A stretch of DNA of 64,000 nucleotides. It comes from Pseudidiomarina taiwanensis (GTDB taxonomy: Bacteria; Pseudomonadota; Gammaproteobacteria; Enterobacterales; Alteromonadaceae). The notes below the pieces were generated by a model. That model was not told the origin of the DNA and searched no databases. It was given only the letters and a program-made list of their open reading frames with translations. The DNA lies in the NCBI RefSeq assembly GCF_003987435.1, contig NZ_PIQG01000002.1, positions 527,788-591,787 of the forward strand. The letters are read 5' to 3'. Both the position numbers and the translations under genes were made by a program. Shown here piece after piece: positions 48,432-57,406 of this stretch; position 1 is the stretch's first letter, and each line of letters begins with the position of its first letter.

Positions 48432-49038
48432 CCGTCTCAATACCAATATTCGACACGCCCTCTTCAGCAACCATTGCCTGTACCTGCTTAACCATAGTTT
48501 GGGTGGGGGTTGGCTCAACCTGAGCAAGTTGCTCAAAGTAACTTAATGCCGCCTGCTGCACTTCAATTTCATATTGGGTTAGCTCATGGGCACGAATAAA
48601 ACCCGCCCGCTGACTCGGCTCAAGCTCGGCCGCCTCAGTTAACTCGATAAACTTATTCACGGTGGCTTGCGAGATTTTCGCAACACTGACCATTTCGGCA
48701 TCACTTTGATCAAGCAAGCCTTGTAACAAGGTGCTGATCGCCGTGCAGGCATCCATCGCAGGATAAACTCCCAACATGTCATGACCATGCTCACTGGGGG
48801 TCACGTCATCGACTTTTTCTTGCCAGCGGGAAAAATTCACCTTGACCTTCTGCGGCTGCCACAACCAATCCCAACAAGCGTTCAGGGCGCCATGTAACGG
48901 TTTAGGATCGCCAAACCCAGTCACTTGATAAAACAGTTCATAGTTCGGCAGCATACGCTGGCATAAATAAAGAGCGAACAACCGCTGATAGGCGGATGGT
49001 AGGGCGCGAATGCGTTCGAAAGTATTGAGTACGGCCAT
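48415..49038 (-). CDS. DUF416 family protein (YjaG-like)
   Basis: 207 residues, soluble and mostly helical. It shows the DUF416 pattern with LFALYLCQRMLPNYELFYQ near residue 20 and an HELTQYEIEVQQ segment in the C-terminal half. The family has no assigned function. The C-terminal extension (about 165-207) is acidic and glutamine/alanine-rich. Confidence 0.8.
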   Translation of the reverse strand: MAVLNTFERIRALPSAYQRLFALYLCQRMLPNYELFYQVTGFGDPKPLHGALNACWDWLWQPQKVKVNFSRWQEKVDDVTPSEHGHDMLGVYPAMDACTAISTLLQGLLDQSDAEMVSVAKISQATVNKFIELTEAAELEPSQRAGFIRAHELTQYEIEVQQAALSYFEQLAQVEPTPTQTMVKQVQAMVAEEGVSNIGIETANPQD

Positions 49039-49105
49039 GATGTTTCTCGTGTTAGACTCGGGTCTTATCGACTGGCAACATTATACATAATTTTACCAAG
49101 AACCG

Positions 49106-50053
49106 ATGGCTAACACTGCACCTGATCGCACACTCGCTGAACATTTCGACCAGATTCAAGGCGCTCACGAGCGTATTGCGCCTTATATTGTCCACACCCC
49201 AGTCCATCAAAGCCAAGCGCTAAATGAACAACTAGGTGCGGAAGTCTATTTAAAATGTGAGCACTTACAAACTACAGGGGCATTTAAATATCGGGGTGCG
49301 ACGCATGCGCTATTGCAGTTATCCGAGGCGCAGCGAGCGGCGGGAGTGTATACCGTTTCATCCGGTAACCATGGTGCAGCACTCGCAGCCATTGGGGCCA
49401 AGCTCGGTGTCTCAGTAAAAATTGGGGTCAGTCATAGCGCTAGCCCCGTAAAACTTGCGAATATGCAAAAATATCAGCCCCAGATTGAGATGATCGACCC
49501 CGGCATGGCGGCGCGCGAAGCCTTTGTTGCTGCCCAAGCGCAAGGCCATTTTGTTCCACCTTATAATCATCTCGATATTGTATACGGACAAGGCACCGCA
49601 GCACTTGAACTTTGCAGCGAAATCACGAATTTGGATATTCTCGTCGCCCCACTCGGTGGCGGTGGCTTACTCAGTGGGACCGCTTTAGTGGCAAAATCAT
49701 TTGGCTTGCCCGTTATTGGTGTTGAGCCTGAGCTAGCAGCTGACGGTATTGCTTCACTAGAACAAGGGCACATCGTCCCTGCGTTTCCACCCACTAGCAT
49801 TTGTGATGGTTTGCTCACTAGCCTTGGTTCAGTGACCTTCCCCTTGCTACAGCGCTACGTCGATGGGGTGGTGACGGTAACCGATGCCGAGGCCAGCACC
49901 GCACAAGCGCTACTCGAACAAACCACCACGATGCAAGTAGAGCCCTCGGCAAGCGTTACGCTGGCCGCAGTGAAACGCTATCCAGAGTTATTCAAAGGCT
50001 TGAATGTCGGCGTAATTTTAAGTGGGGGCAATATCGCGCGCCCAGCTTCGTAG
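49106..50053 (+). CDS. Serine/threonine dehydratase-like PLP enzyme
   Basis: Fold-type II PLP enzyme of 315 residues, close to threonine dehydratase, serine racemase and hydroxyaspartate ammonia-lyase. PLP lysine Lys61 in GAFKYRGA, SSGNHG at 85-90 and the phosphate loop GGGGLLSG are present. It lacks the C-terminal ACT regulatory domains of IlvA, so it is a catabolic or racemase-type member. The exact substrate is not decidable from sequence. Confidence 0.85.
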   Translation: MANTAPDRTLAEHFDQIQGAHERIAPYIVHTPVHQSQALNEQLGAEVYLKCEHLQTTGAFKYRGATHALLQLSEAQRAAGVYTVSSGNHGAALAAIGAKLGVSVKIGVSHSASPVKLANMQKYQPQIEMIDPGMAAREAFVAAQAQGHFVPPYNHLDIVYGQGTAALELCSEITNLDILVAPLGGGGLLSGTALVAKSFGLPVIGVEPELAADGIASLEQGHIVPAFPPTSICDGLLTSLGSVTFPLLQRYVDGVVTVTDAEASTAQALLEQTTTMQVEPSASVTLAAVKRYPELFKGLNVGVILSGGNIARPAS

Positions 50054-50060
50054 CGGATAA

Positions 50061-50477
50061 CTAGCGCGCGAAAAGTTGACCGATATCTTGGAACGCTTTG
50101 AATTCGAGCGCGTTGCCCGCAGGGTCATAGAAAAACATGGTGGCCTGTTCACCCGGTTGGCCTTTAAAGCGGATATGCGGCTCGATGACGAATTCGATAC
50201 CAGCATTTTGCAAGCGCTCGGCCAGTTGTTGCCAGGCGTCCATGCTTAGTACCACGCCAAAATGTGGAACGGGGACATCATGCCCATCGACCGGATTGTG
50301 ATGCGCCGCTTGCAAGCGCTCCGGTGCAACATGGGTTACCAATTGATGACCATAAAAATTCCAGTCAATCCATTGGGCTGCACTACGCCCTTCAGCGCAG
50401 CCGAGCAGCTCACCATAAAACTGCCGTGCAGCGTTTAAATCGTCTACCGGGATGGCAAGATGAAAAGGTTGCAGCAT
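50061..50477 (-). CDS. VOC (glyoxalase/bleomycin resistance) family protein
   Basis: 138 residues with two beta-alpha-beta-beta-beta units: [22 protein letters not shown] and HFGVVLSMD...[15 protein letters not shown]. Putative metal ligands are His5 and a glutamate near the C-terminus (LEFK). Likely a glyoxalase-like lyase or dioxygenase, substrate unknown. GGAG precedes ATG 50477, which is preferred over the frame from 50489. Confidence 0.83.
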   Translation of the reverse strand: MLQPFHLAIPVDDLNAARQFYGELLGCAEGRSAAQWIDWNFYGHQLVTHVAPERLQAAHHNPVDGHDVPVPHFGVVLSMDAWQQLAERLQNAGIEFVIEPHIRFKGQPGEQATMFFYDPAGNALEFKAFQDIGQLFAR

Positions 50478-50507
50478 GACAAACTCCAAAAATGTCTGCT
50501 TGAGAGG

Positions 50508-50717
50508 TTAGTTTTTGGCGGTCACCGCAGGGCTCGGTTGACGCCATAGGCGCAACCCAACACACACTAGTAACAGCACCCAGTTTAACGGGGGCACCAT
50601 TCCAGCAACTAAAAAGGTCAGCATATTCCACAATGGTTGACGCTGATGTTGGCCAACCAATATATAAAACAACAGCGCTGCTAATAACCCTTGAAATAGA
50701 AACAGGCTAAGCGGCAT
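50508..50717 (-). CDS. Small two-helix membrane protein
   Basis: 69 residues with two predicted helices (about 5-22 and 35-58) and a short cytosolic tail. I do not recognise a family. ATG 50717 has a GGGATGAT stretch in front. It precedes the VOC gene by 30 bases on the same strand and may be co-transcribed with it. Confidence 0.6.
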   Translation of the reverse strand: MPLSLFLFQGLLAALLFYILVGQHQRQPLWNMLTFLVAGMVPPLNWVLLLVCVGLRLWRQPSPAVTAKN

Positions 50718-50762
50718 AGGATCATCCCATATTGTTCTGATTGTTATAGTGGGTAAAGAGTA

Positions 50763-50806
50763 ACCGATATTATTTAGGATGTAAAAGCACCCCAAATAAT
50801 ATCGGT
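50763..50806. repeat. 13-base perfect inverted repeat between the small membrane gene and the gamma-lyase gene
   Basis: ACCGATATTATTT (50763-50775) and AAATAATATCGGT (50794-50806) flank an 18-base spacer. It lies 14 bases after the stop of the gamma-lyase gene and about 45 bases before the small membrane gene. It may be an operator or a transcript-end hairpin; no T tract follows directly. Confidence 0.6.
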
Positions 50807-50819
50807 ATTCTATTGATTT

Positions 50820-51983
50820 TTATGCATTTAATGCTTTATCAAGATCCGCTTTTAAGTCATCGAGGTCTTCGATTCCGACTGAAATTCGGACAAAATTATC
50901 CAAGATCCCGAGCTTTTCACGGTTTTCTTTTGGAATTGATGCATGCGTCATAATAGCCGGGTGTTCAATCAAGCTTTCAACCCCACCGAGGCTCTCGGCG
51001 AGGGCAAAAATTTCGACGGTTTCAAGGAAGCGTCGTGCTTTTTCTAAATCACCTTTGAGCAAAATTGAGATCATGCCACCAAAACCTGCCATCTGTCGTT
51101 TTGCCAAAGCATGCTGTGGATGGCTGGATAAACCCGGATAAATGACCTTTTCAACCTGCGGATGCTGTTCAAGCCATTGCGCTAATTCGAGTGCAGCTTG
51201 GTTATGATGGCGCATCCGCAGCGCGAGTGTCTTAACTCCGCGAAGGGCAAGATAACTATCGAACGGACCTGCCACGGCTCCAATCGAGTTTTGTAAAAAC
51301 GCCATTTGCTCAACTAGATCAGCGCGATCGCCAACTACTGCAATACCACCAACCATATCCGAGTGGCCATTCAAGTACTTGGTGGCACTGTGCATTACGA
51401 TATCTGCACCTAATTCGAGTGGGCGCTGATTGAACGGTGTTGCAAAGGTATTATCCACGACCACGATAATGTCATGGGCTTTCGCAATCGCAACAATCGC
51501 CTCGATATCGACCAACTTCAGCATTGGGTTGCTTGGAGTTTCGACCCAGATCATCTTGGTTGCCGGGGTAATTGCGGCGATCAGCGCATCGGTATCGGCA
51601 AGGTCGATATAGCTAAATTTAAGCCCCGCTGAGCGGCCCCGAACTTTATCGAATAAGCGGAAGGTGCCACCATACAGGTCATCCATTGCGATCACATGAT
51701 CGCCACTGTTGAGAAGCTCCAAAATAGTCGATGTCGCGGCCATTCCTGAGGCAAATGCAAAGCCAGCTTGGCCCCCTTCTAAACTGGCCACCGCGCGCTC
51801 CCAAGCAAACCGCGTAGGGTTGTGTGAGCGCGAATATTCAAAGCCCTTATGCACGCCTGGACTTTCTTGAATATAGGTCGAACTGGTCACTATGGGTGGC
51901 ATGACCGCGCCAGTGGTCGGCTCAGGGGCTTGCCCGCCATGAATTGCTCGGGTTGCAAATTTTAAGTCTTTACGATCGCTCAT
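50820..51983 (-). CDS. Cystathionine gamma-lyase/gamma-synthase (Cys/Met metabolism PLP enzyme)
   Basis: Fold-type I PLP enzyme, 387 residues, with the PLP lysine Lys202 in HSATKYLNGHSD and the YSRSHNPTR and ESLGGVESLIEHPA motifs of the family. Directly behind a beta-synthase-like gene (three-base gap), the natural reading is a gamma-lyase of reverse transsulfuration that makes cysteine from cystathionine. Gamma-synthase activity cannot be excluded from sequence. Confidence 0.87.
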   Translation of the reverse strand: MSDRKDLKFATRAIHGGQAPEPTTGAVMPPIVTSSTYIQESPGVHKGFEYSRSHNPTRFAWERAVASLEGGQAGFAFASGMAATSTILELLNSGDHVIAMDDLYGGTFRLFDKVRGRSAGLKFSYIDLADTDALIAAITPATKMIWVETPSNPMLKLVDIEAIVAIAKAHDIIVVVDNTFATPFNQRPLELGADIVMHSATKYLNGHSDMVGGIAVVGDRADLVEQMAFLQNSIGAVAGPFDSYLALRGVKTLALRMRHHNQAALELAQWLEQHPQVEKVIYPGLSSHPQHALAKRQMAGFGGMISILLKGDLEKARRFLETVEIFALAESLGGVESLIEHPAIMTHASIPKENREKLGILDNFVRISVGIEDLDDLKADLDKALNA

Positions 51984-51986
51984 GAC

Positions 51987-52958
51987 TTACTCCTCTAACA
52001 GGCCGCGCTCGGCCATCCACTCATCATTGTACAGCTTCGATAAATAGCGGTTACCCGTATCACAAGCCAAGGTCACTACAGTTTTAGGTTCGGTTTGCTC
52101 GCGGCAATAACGCAAGGCAGCGGCAATTAATGTACCGCTCGAAGAGCCAACCATTACGCCCTCTTTCACCAGTACTTCACGGGCCGTTTTAAAAGCCTCG
52201 GCATCACTTATTGCATAGGCTTTGTTGGCCAGCGTGATATCACAAATATCAGGGATAAAATCTTCGCCGATACCTTCAACCAGCCAACTGCCTGGTTCAA
52301 CGGTTTCGTTACGATTTACAAGGGGCTCAAGAATTGAACCATCGGGGTCAGCCAGCACTAAATCAACTTTAGGATTTTGCTCGCGTAAGTAGCGGCCAAT
52401 TCCAGTTAGGGTGCCGCCTGAACCGACACCACAAACGAAGGCATCGAGTTTACCCTCAGTTTGCTGCCAAATTTCTGGGCCAGTGCCTTGATAATGCGCA
52501 GCAACGTTCGCCTCGTTGGCAAATTGATTTACATAGAAATAGCCATTTTCAGCTGCCATGCGGGCGGCCATATCTTGATAATATTCTGGATGGCCTTTTT
52601 GCACGTCCGAACGGGTTCGGACAACTTCTGCGCCCATAGCTTTGAGATTATTCACTTTCTCGGCAGACATTTTATCGGGCATCACAATTTTCAGTGGATA
52701 ACCTTTGCTCGCCGCAACCAAAGCAAGGCCCAACCCGGTGTTACCCGCAGTTGCCTCGATAATCGTCATCCCTGGTTTAAGCTTACCCTCACGTTCAGCG
52801 GTTTCGATCATGCTGACCGCAATACGGTCTTTTATCGAACCGCCCGGATTCATCAGCTCCATCTTCAGATACAGCGTACAAGGGCCAGTATCGAGGTGAG
52901 AAACTTTGACCATCGGGGTATGCCCGATCATTTCGAGCACATTATTGAAGACTTTCAT
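51987..52958 (-). CDS. Cystathionine beta-synthase/cysteine synthase family enzyme
   Basis: Fold-type II PLP enzyme of 323 residues without the regulatory CBS domains. PLP lysine Lys43 in NPGGSIKDRIA, TAGNTG substrate loop, and the EGIGEDFIPDICD segment that is typical of cystathionine beta-synthase-type members. It pairs with the gamma-lyase gene in one operon, so a homocysteine-to-cysteine route is likely. This is the last core gene before the Rhs array, 140 bases away. Confidence 0.87.
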   Translation of the reverse strand: MKVFNNVLEMIGHTPMVKVSHLDTGPCTLYLKMELMNPGGSIKDRIAVSMIETAEREGKLKPGMTIIEATAGNTGLGLALVAASKGYPLKIVMPDKMSAEKVNNLKAMGAEVVRTRSDVQKGHPEYYQDMAARMAAENGYFYVNQFANEANVAAHYQGTGPEIWQQTEGKLDAFVCGVGSGGTLTGIGRYLREQNPKVDLVLADPDGSILEPLVNRNETVEPGSWLVEGIGEDFIPDICDITLANKAYAISDAEAFKTAREVLVKEGVMVGSSSGTLIAAALRYCREQTEPKTVVTLACDTGNRYLSKLYNDEWMAERGLLEE

Positions 52959-53098
52959 GAGCTATCCATTTTTGCGGCAATTTAAAGATGGCGGACATTA
53001 TCGCCTAAGGTGCGCAAAGATGCCAACGAGGCTTACTACCAATCATAAAAATTTGACCTACCCTCCGCAGAAACTGAAATTTCATCGATAAGATGGTG
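52959..53098. other. Boundary between core genome and Rhs array
   Basis: A 140-base intergenic stretch. It should contain the promoter of the beta-synthase operon (minus strand). No tRNA, direct repeat or integrase site is visible, so the array does not end at a recognisable attachment site here. Confidence 0.5.
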
Positions 53099-53515
53099 TT
53101 ATTTCAGGGGAAAGGTCACCCCGCCTTGATCCAAATAGCGATTCCCGTCCTTATCTTCGAGGACTACATCGCCGACTTCAGGCGTGACTGTTTCCTCACA
53201 ACTGCCACCTTCTTCAGCACACTCAGCTACATACCCACTCGGGTCCGTCCCCGCCAGCGGGTTGTTCATGATATACGAATAAGGGTTCAAGCTTTGGCTA
53301 TTGTCAGGGGCTTGGATAAACGGGTCAACGCTTAAAAAACGGCCCAAATTGTAATCGTACACCCGCCCGTTCATATGAATCAGCTGCGCATCATCTAAAT
53401 GCTCGTGGTCGGTAAAGCCGCGCTCCGTCACCGGTGTGCCACCGATTAAATTAGTGAGCTTGGGCGGGCTGGTGCTCACCAAGCTGCCCCGTCTTTGTAG
53501 TTCAAAACCTATCAA
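53099..53515 (-). pseudogene. Module H: terminal Rhs core remnant without a tip
   Basis: The last and most downstream copy of the Rhs core end. It contains the GFTDHEHLDDAQLIHMNGR, RFLSVDPFIQAP and MNNPLAGTDPSGY core blocks, then the linker VAECAEEGGSCEETVTPEVGD and DGNRYLDQGG, where the sequence breaks off into VTFPLK and a stop. The same linker occurs in module E, where it continues into a full tip. The upstream boundary (RRGSLVSTSP...) is slightly divergent from the other copies. Its TTG codon overlaps the stop of the module G partner. Probably a recombination scar, not a functional protein. Confidence 0.8.
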
Positions 53516-54381
53516 AAAAACAATTCAAAATTGATTGTTTGAGAATTCCCACCAAAAGCACTCGTCACAATCGAGTAACTGACTTCACAATGGGACAAAC
53601 CTGAAAACTGTTCTTCGCCGGGTGGTACAATGATTGGAATAATGCTGACCGTACGTCCCATAAACTTCTCATCAGCTCTCGTGACCTCACTTAATGGCCA
53701 AGTGAATTCACTGACATCTCCACTCTCATCTGCGATACAACGAAACATTGCTGGTCCTTCAATAGACGCAGGATTTTTCGTGAATTCAAAAAGATCATAA
53801 AAATAGGTTAAGGCGATAAACGCATTATCGGCAAATGTTCTTGTCTTCGTCATTGTTTTAACAGGAGGGTTAACGCTTGGTCTAAGGGAATATAGATAAT
53901 CCCGAACTGTTCGGTTCGTTTCATCTGCATTCTGAAATAGTGGAAAATTATGTGCTGGTGTCTCTAGCTCGTAAGATGTCTCTGAATAACTACCTGTAAC
54001 CTTAAAAAAAATCTGATCAGCACAACTTGAATCCATTAATTCATGAGGCGTTTCTATAAGCCAAAGTCGGTGAAAACTCCGATTCCCAATATATGATTGG
54101 AACCCATTCCCAGCGTCACTTAAAAAATAGTTATCTTCATTTTCTTTTTGTAGAAGTTTAAAGTTATCTTCGCAATATAAAGCGACGTCTTCAGCATTAA
54201 AAAACTCGAAGTTTAACCCACCGATCGCAACTTTTTCAGATAGAACTGTAAACTCGGCATGAACAATTAGTGCTTCACCTGCTTTTATTTTATTAACATG
54301 CAGCATTGATTGCGCTGTAACCTGCCCAGCTAGCAATATAAGCGTAAGATATAAGACGTATTTTGCTAAGTTACTCTTCAT
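53512..54381 (-). CDS. Module G partner: exported putative immunity protein
   Basis: 289 residues with a Sec signal peptide ending near GQVTA. The mature protein contains four or more cysteines (for example LYCEDNF, SSCADQ, FRCIADE, HCEVSY), in keeping with disulfides in the periplasm. I recognise no family. It overlaps the stop of the zincin tip upstream by 11 bases, the usual toxin-immunity coupling, so a periplasmic antidote to that peptidase is inferred. Confidence 0.7.
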   Translation of the reverse strand: MKSNLAKYVLYLTLILLAGQVTAQSMLHVNKIKAGEALIVHAEFTVLSEKVAIGGLNFEFFNAEDVALYCEDNFKLLQKENEDNYFLSDAGNGFQSYIGNRSFHRLWLIETPHELMDSSCADQIFFKVTGSYSETSYELETPAHNFPLFQNADETNRTVRDYLYSLRPSVNPPVKTMTKTRTFADNAFIALTYFYDLFEFTKNPASIEGPAMFRCIADESGDVSEFTWPLSEVTRADEKFMGRTVSIIPIIVPPGEEQFSGLSHCEVSYSIVTSAFGGNSQTINFELFF

Positions 54382-55723
54382 TTAACTTCTTCTCCCAAGA
54401 TTCTGCCATTGTTCTATAGAATTGCTGCGTTAAATCTGTCTGAGCGTGACCAATAGGTTTGCCATAGATACGATGAATATTATCTGCCTGCCAGTTATAC
54501 GCATTAACCTCTGACTGAGCCCGACTGATACCTCCGATAGCAAAGTCGCGAATATGTATCAATTCATGACCAATCTGTAAGCCCTTGTAGCGACCACTTT
54601 TTAAATCGCTGAGTGCTCTGTCGCCCACTCTAATCGTATTGGGCTCATTGCCATTAACCTCCATATACCCATCATCTCCAGTAACAGGGTCTGGCGTCGA
54701 ATCTAATTTGGGATCGTGTACTATTTTTACCGGGGCAGTGAAGTCATGTCCAACGGAATCAAACTGCCCTTCCTCTGAAAGGGTGTTAAGTTGCTCTACT
54801 ATTTCTTCAAGGTCTTCATCATCAGTATAAAATTCAGGTCGTTGATTGTTTGACTCTGAAGCCTCACTCTGCGCAAGTGTTTCCTCAGTATTTTGCTGGA
54901 CTTTCGGGGGAGTGCTCGTAGTGTCTGTTTGACCATTATCAACGGCCACATTGGCAGCTTCGCTACCGGTAACAAGTTGTCCTGCGAGCAACGCCGAGCA
55001 GACTCCTACATTTTCAATACAATCAACGGACTCTTGAACAATTAAATACCCACTCGGATCCGTCCCCGCCAGCGGGTTATTCATGATATACGAATACGGA
55101 TTCAAGCTTTGGCTATTGCCGGGGGCTTGGATAAACGGGTCAACGCTTAAAAAACGGCCCAGATTATAATCGTACACCCGCCCATTCATATGAATCAGCT
55201 GCGCATCATCTAAATGCTCGTGGTCGGTAAAGCCGCGCTCCGTCACCGGTGTGCCACCGATTAAATCACTGAGCGTGGCCGGGCTGCTGCTCACCAAGCT
55301 GCCCTGCCGCGGTTTCCCAAATGGGTCATAACTGCGATGCTCGATGACGGTGTTGCTGTCATCCACCACACTGACCACCGAGCCTAACCGGTCACGTAAG
55401 GTATAATGCAGCGTCGGTGGCGCATCTTCAACCCCCAATAGCGTTGAATAGGTAAGGATAGCCGTCTCACCAATATAAAGCTTATAGGTCGCTGCATCCC
55501 CTTGGCGTATCACCTCCATCAACTTATCAATATAATGGGTGGTGCGCACCCCCGCTAAACTCGAATGCACTTGTTTATAGCGGCGTAAATCGGGACCGTA
55601 GGCAAAGCTTTGTGTGGCTGTGGCACTTTGAATTAAAATCGGCTTGTTATACGCATTGTAGGTAAGCGTATTGCCGCCTCCTTGCAATAAGTTCCCGTTC
55701 GCATCGTAACTGTAAAAGGCCAC
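54371..55723 (-). CDS. Module G: Rhs core fragment with zincin metallopeptidase tip
   Basis: 450 residues from GTG 55723; the frame is open to about 55800, so this is a truncated Rhs end. Residues 1-225 are YD-type Rhs core (YSYDANGNLLQ, LHYTLRDRLGSVVSVVD, FGKPRQGS, GFTDHEHLDD, MNNPLAGTDPSGY). The tip after residue 226 has an acidic linker and then a zincin domain with HELIH (bases 54554-54568) and a downstream glutamate in SEVNAYNWQA. A metallopeptidase effector tip is inferred. Partner gene overlaps the stop. Confidence 0.8.
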   Translation of the reverse strand: MAFYSYDANGNLLQGGGNTLTYNAYNKPILIQSATATQSFAYGPDLRRYKQVHSSLAGVRTTHYIDKLMEVIRQGDAATYKLYIGETAILTYSTLLGVEDAPPTLHYTLRDRLGSVVSVVDDSNTVIEHRSYDPFGKPRQGSLVSSSPATLSDLIGGTPVTERGFTDHEHLDDAQLIHMNGRVYDYNLGRFLSVDPFIQAPGNSQSLNPYSYIMNNPLAGTDPSGYLIVQESVDCIENVGVCSALLAGQLVTGSEAANVAVDNGQTDTTSTPPKVQQNTEETLAQSEASESNNQRPEFYTDDEDLEEIVEQLNTLSEEGQFDSVGHDFTAPVKIVHDPKLDSTPDPVTGDDGYMEVNGNEPNTIRVGDRALSDLKSGRYKGLQIGHELIHIRDFAIGGISRAQSEVNAYNWQADNIHRIYGKPIGHAQTDLTQQFYRTMAESWEKKLNEE

Positions 55724-55778
55724 ACTGCTGTCCGGTTTAACAATGCTTTGTACTGCATTGGGCCCTGTTGACTGAACA

Positions 55779-56450
55779 TTAATCTTGGGCGAGGAAGCCT
55801 TTCTGGTTAACTAAAAATAAATTTATAATTTCTCCAGCCTTCTCAGGGTCTGAGCCGGCGGTATACATTGAAATCCGCATGATTCCATGCTCGTTGCTAT
55901 ATAATAGCTGAGCATGTTGATAACTCTTATGGTCAGGACAGTAAGCATCTATTTCCACACCAGGTGCTATCTCGTACCCCATTATGATGTCTCCATGTAC
56001 AACGTTTTCGCTGCGATATTGACATCCCCGCCATTCCCAGTACTCCTGAGTAGACATAAAATCAGTATTCGGTAGATATATCTTGAGCTTATCCTCGATG
56101 ATTAAGCACCTTCCCATCAGCCCATCACACTCAACAACATGCCCATAATAAAACCCATAATCGGGCGGCATTTCAGGCCAATATTTCAGATTCAAATGGA
56201 AGTCACTGTCGTTGACTTGCTCACCTTTTATAGTGAAGCCCAAATCATTGACCCCAAAATCATACAACTCTTGGCCCTCAACGTTGTTTCGGTGAAAGCT
56301 CTGGAACCCTTTAATATTATATTCAACCAAGTTATCGATGTTTGAGCTCACTACCTTTATTGGCGCATAGATGATCGTTTCACTACTTCTTGTTGGTGCG
56401 GCAACAACCACTAACAGAATAGAAATAATCAACATGATAAATCGTCTCAT
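55779..56450 (-). CDS. Module F partner: exported putative immunity protein
   Basis: 223 residues with a signal peptide (MRRFIMLIISILLVVVAAP). The mature part has paired cysteines (VVECDGLMGRCLI, RGCQYRS). The C-terminal block SNEHGIMRISMYTAGSDPEK resembles the NEELGLVYFSVASSKP block of the module B partner, so the two may be distant homologues. It starts inside the stop of the module F tip (ATGA). Confidence 0.68.
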   Translation of the reverse strand: MRRFIMLIISILLVVVAAPTRSSETIIYAPIKVVSSNIDNLVEYNIKGFQSFHRNNVEGQELYDFGVNDLGFTIKGEQVNDSDFHLNLKYWPEMPPDYGFYYGHVVECDGLMGRCLIIEDKLKIYLPNTDFMSTQEYWEWRGCQYRSENVVHGDIIMGYEIAPGVEIDAYCPDHKSYQHAQLLYSNEHGIMRISMYTAGSDPEKAGEIINLFLVNQKGFLAQD

Positions 56451-56941
56451 TGAGAGTCTCCGAATAACTGAAAGTAAACGATACTAGCTCTTTGCTCAGC
56501 TCGTAGTTTACTTCGTAGTTCACTGGCTACTTCACCTTCTCGTAAGGCACGGCTATTAACTTCCGTCACATGCGCCAATTCATGAGATATCACCATACTA
56601 AGTGCGGTCAGTCCTCCCTTTTGACTCGGGCCGAACGCTGCATAAGCTTCTTTTTGCGCCTGACTGGCGCGTGTCAGGTCAAAACCTTCACCTCCTGGTA
56701 ACAAATCTAACATCCGCTTTCCATTAAAGCCCATGTTTTCGCCTTGCTGATATTTTGCTTTCGCAAAGGTTGATTCATTAAAATCCCATTGGGTATCGCC
56801 TGAAATATCGCTGTACCATACTGCATTCACATGATCTGCGTTGAGTTGACCGGCCTCAGTTTGCACGTTGAAGTCGCCCTCTTCCGCTACAACGCCATTA
56901 TCTCCCTCGGCTTCATCGCCCGCCGTAAATGAAAGTGATTT
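56447..56941 (-). pseudogene. Module F: zincin tip without Rhs core
   Basis: An open frame of about 165 codons with no Rhs core in front; the first plausible start, GTG 56866, gives 139 residues. It holds a zincin motif SHELAHV at bases 56570-56584 in a helical domain with the downstream EGEVASELR segment. The upstream part (FTAGDEAEGDNGVVAEEGDF) looks like a linker normally placed between core and tip. The core has been lost, so it is a silent tip unless recombined. Its partner overlaps the stop. Confidence 0.7.
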
Positions 56942-56962
56942 CTTCGGAACGTATTCTCAGGA

Positions 56963-57406
56963 TTATTCTCGAATATTATAAGCGATACAGTTTTTGTTAA
57001 TTAAATGATAGTCAGGACTAAAGTCAAAGCCAGATATTCTTAAAACTTCAAAATAACCCATAAATGGCCAATGCGTTTGACTTTCTTCAAGCCCTCTAAA
57101 CTTTCCAACTAATGCTACATGACAGTGATTGATATCATTAAAGTATTCTTGGTCTTTGTCATTAATTATTAATTGAAGCCTATTCTTTCCCCGACTGTAG
57201 CAGGAGTCCATATCTGAACAAAAATAAAACAATCCTTCATCTTTCAACAAGTAGCCTTTCATAGCAATTTCCTTTTGGTTATCTACGTCAGGTAATTGAT
57301 AAAAGCTAATCATATCATATCCATATCGAGCATCGGCTAGTACGAGAAATGGACAAAAAATTAAAATGACGGATAAGTATTTCACCTGCAATCTCCAATT
57401 AAACAA
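56963..57406 (-). CDS. Module E partner: exported putative immunity protein
   Basis: 147 residues; hydrophobic N-terminal signal (VKYLSVILIFCPFLVLA) and a small beta-rich domain (MKGYLLKDEGLFYFC, HCHVALVGKFRG) reminiscent of OB-like folds, with four cysteines. It overlaps the stop of the JAMM-like tip by 25 bases. No family recognised; immunity role inferred from position. Confidence 0.65.
   Translation of the reverse strand: MFNWRLQVKYLSVILIFCPFLVLADARYGYDMISFYQLPDVDNQKEIAMKGYLLKDEGLFYFCSDMDSCYSRGKNRLQLIINDKDQEYFNDINHCHVALVGKFRGLEESQTHWPFMGYFEVLRISGFDFSPDYHLINKNCIAYNIRE

Noticed and set aside
53093..53335. Plus-strand frames over the Rhs core copies (for example at 53093, 58084 and 59600)
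   Set aside because: They mirror the repeated core on the opposite strand and recur only because the core is repeated.
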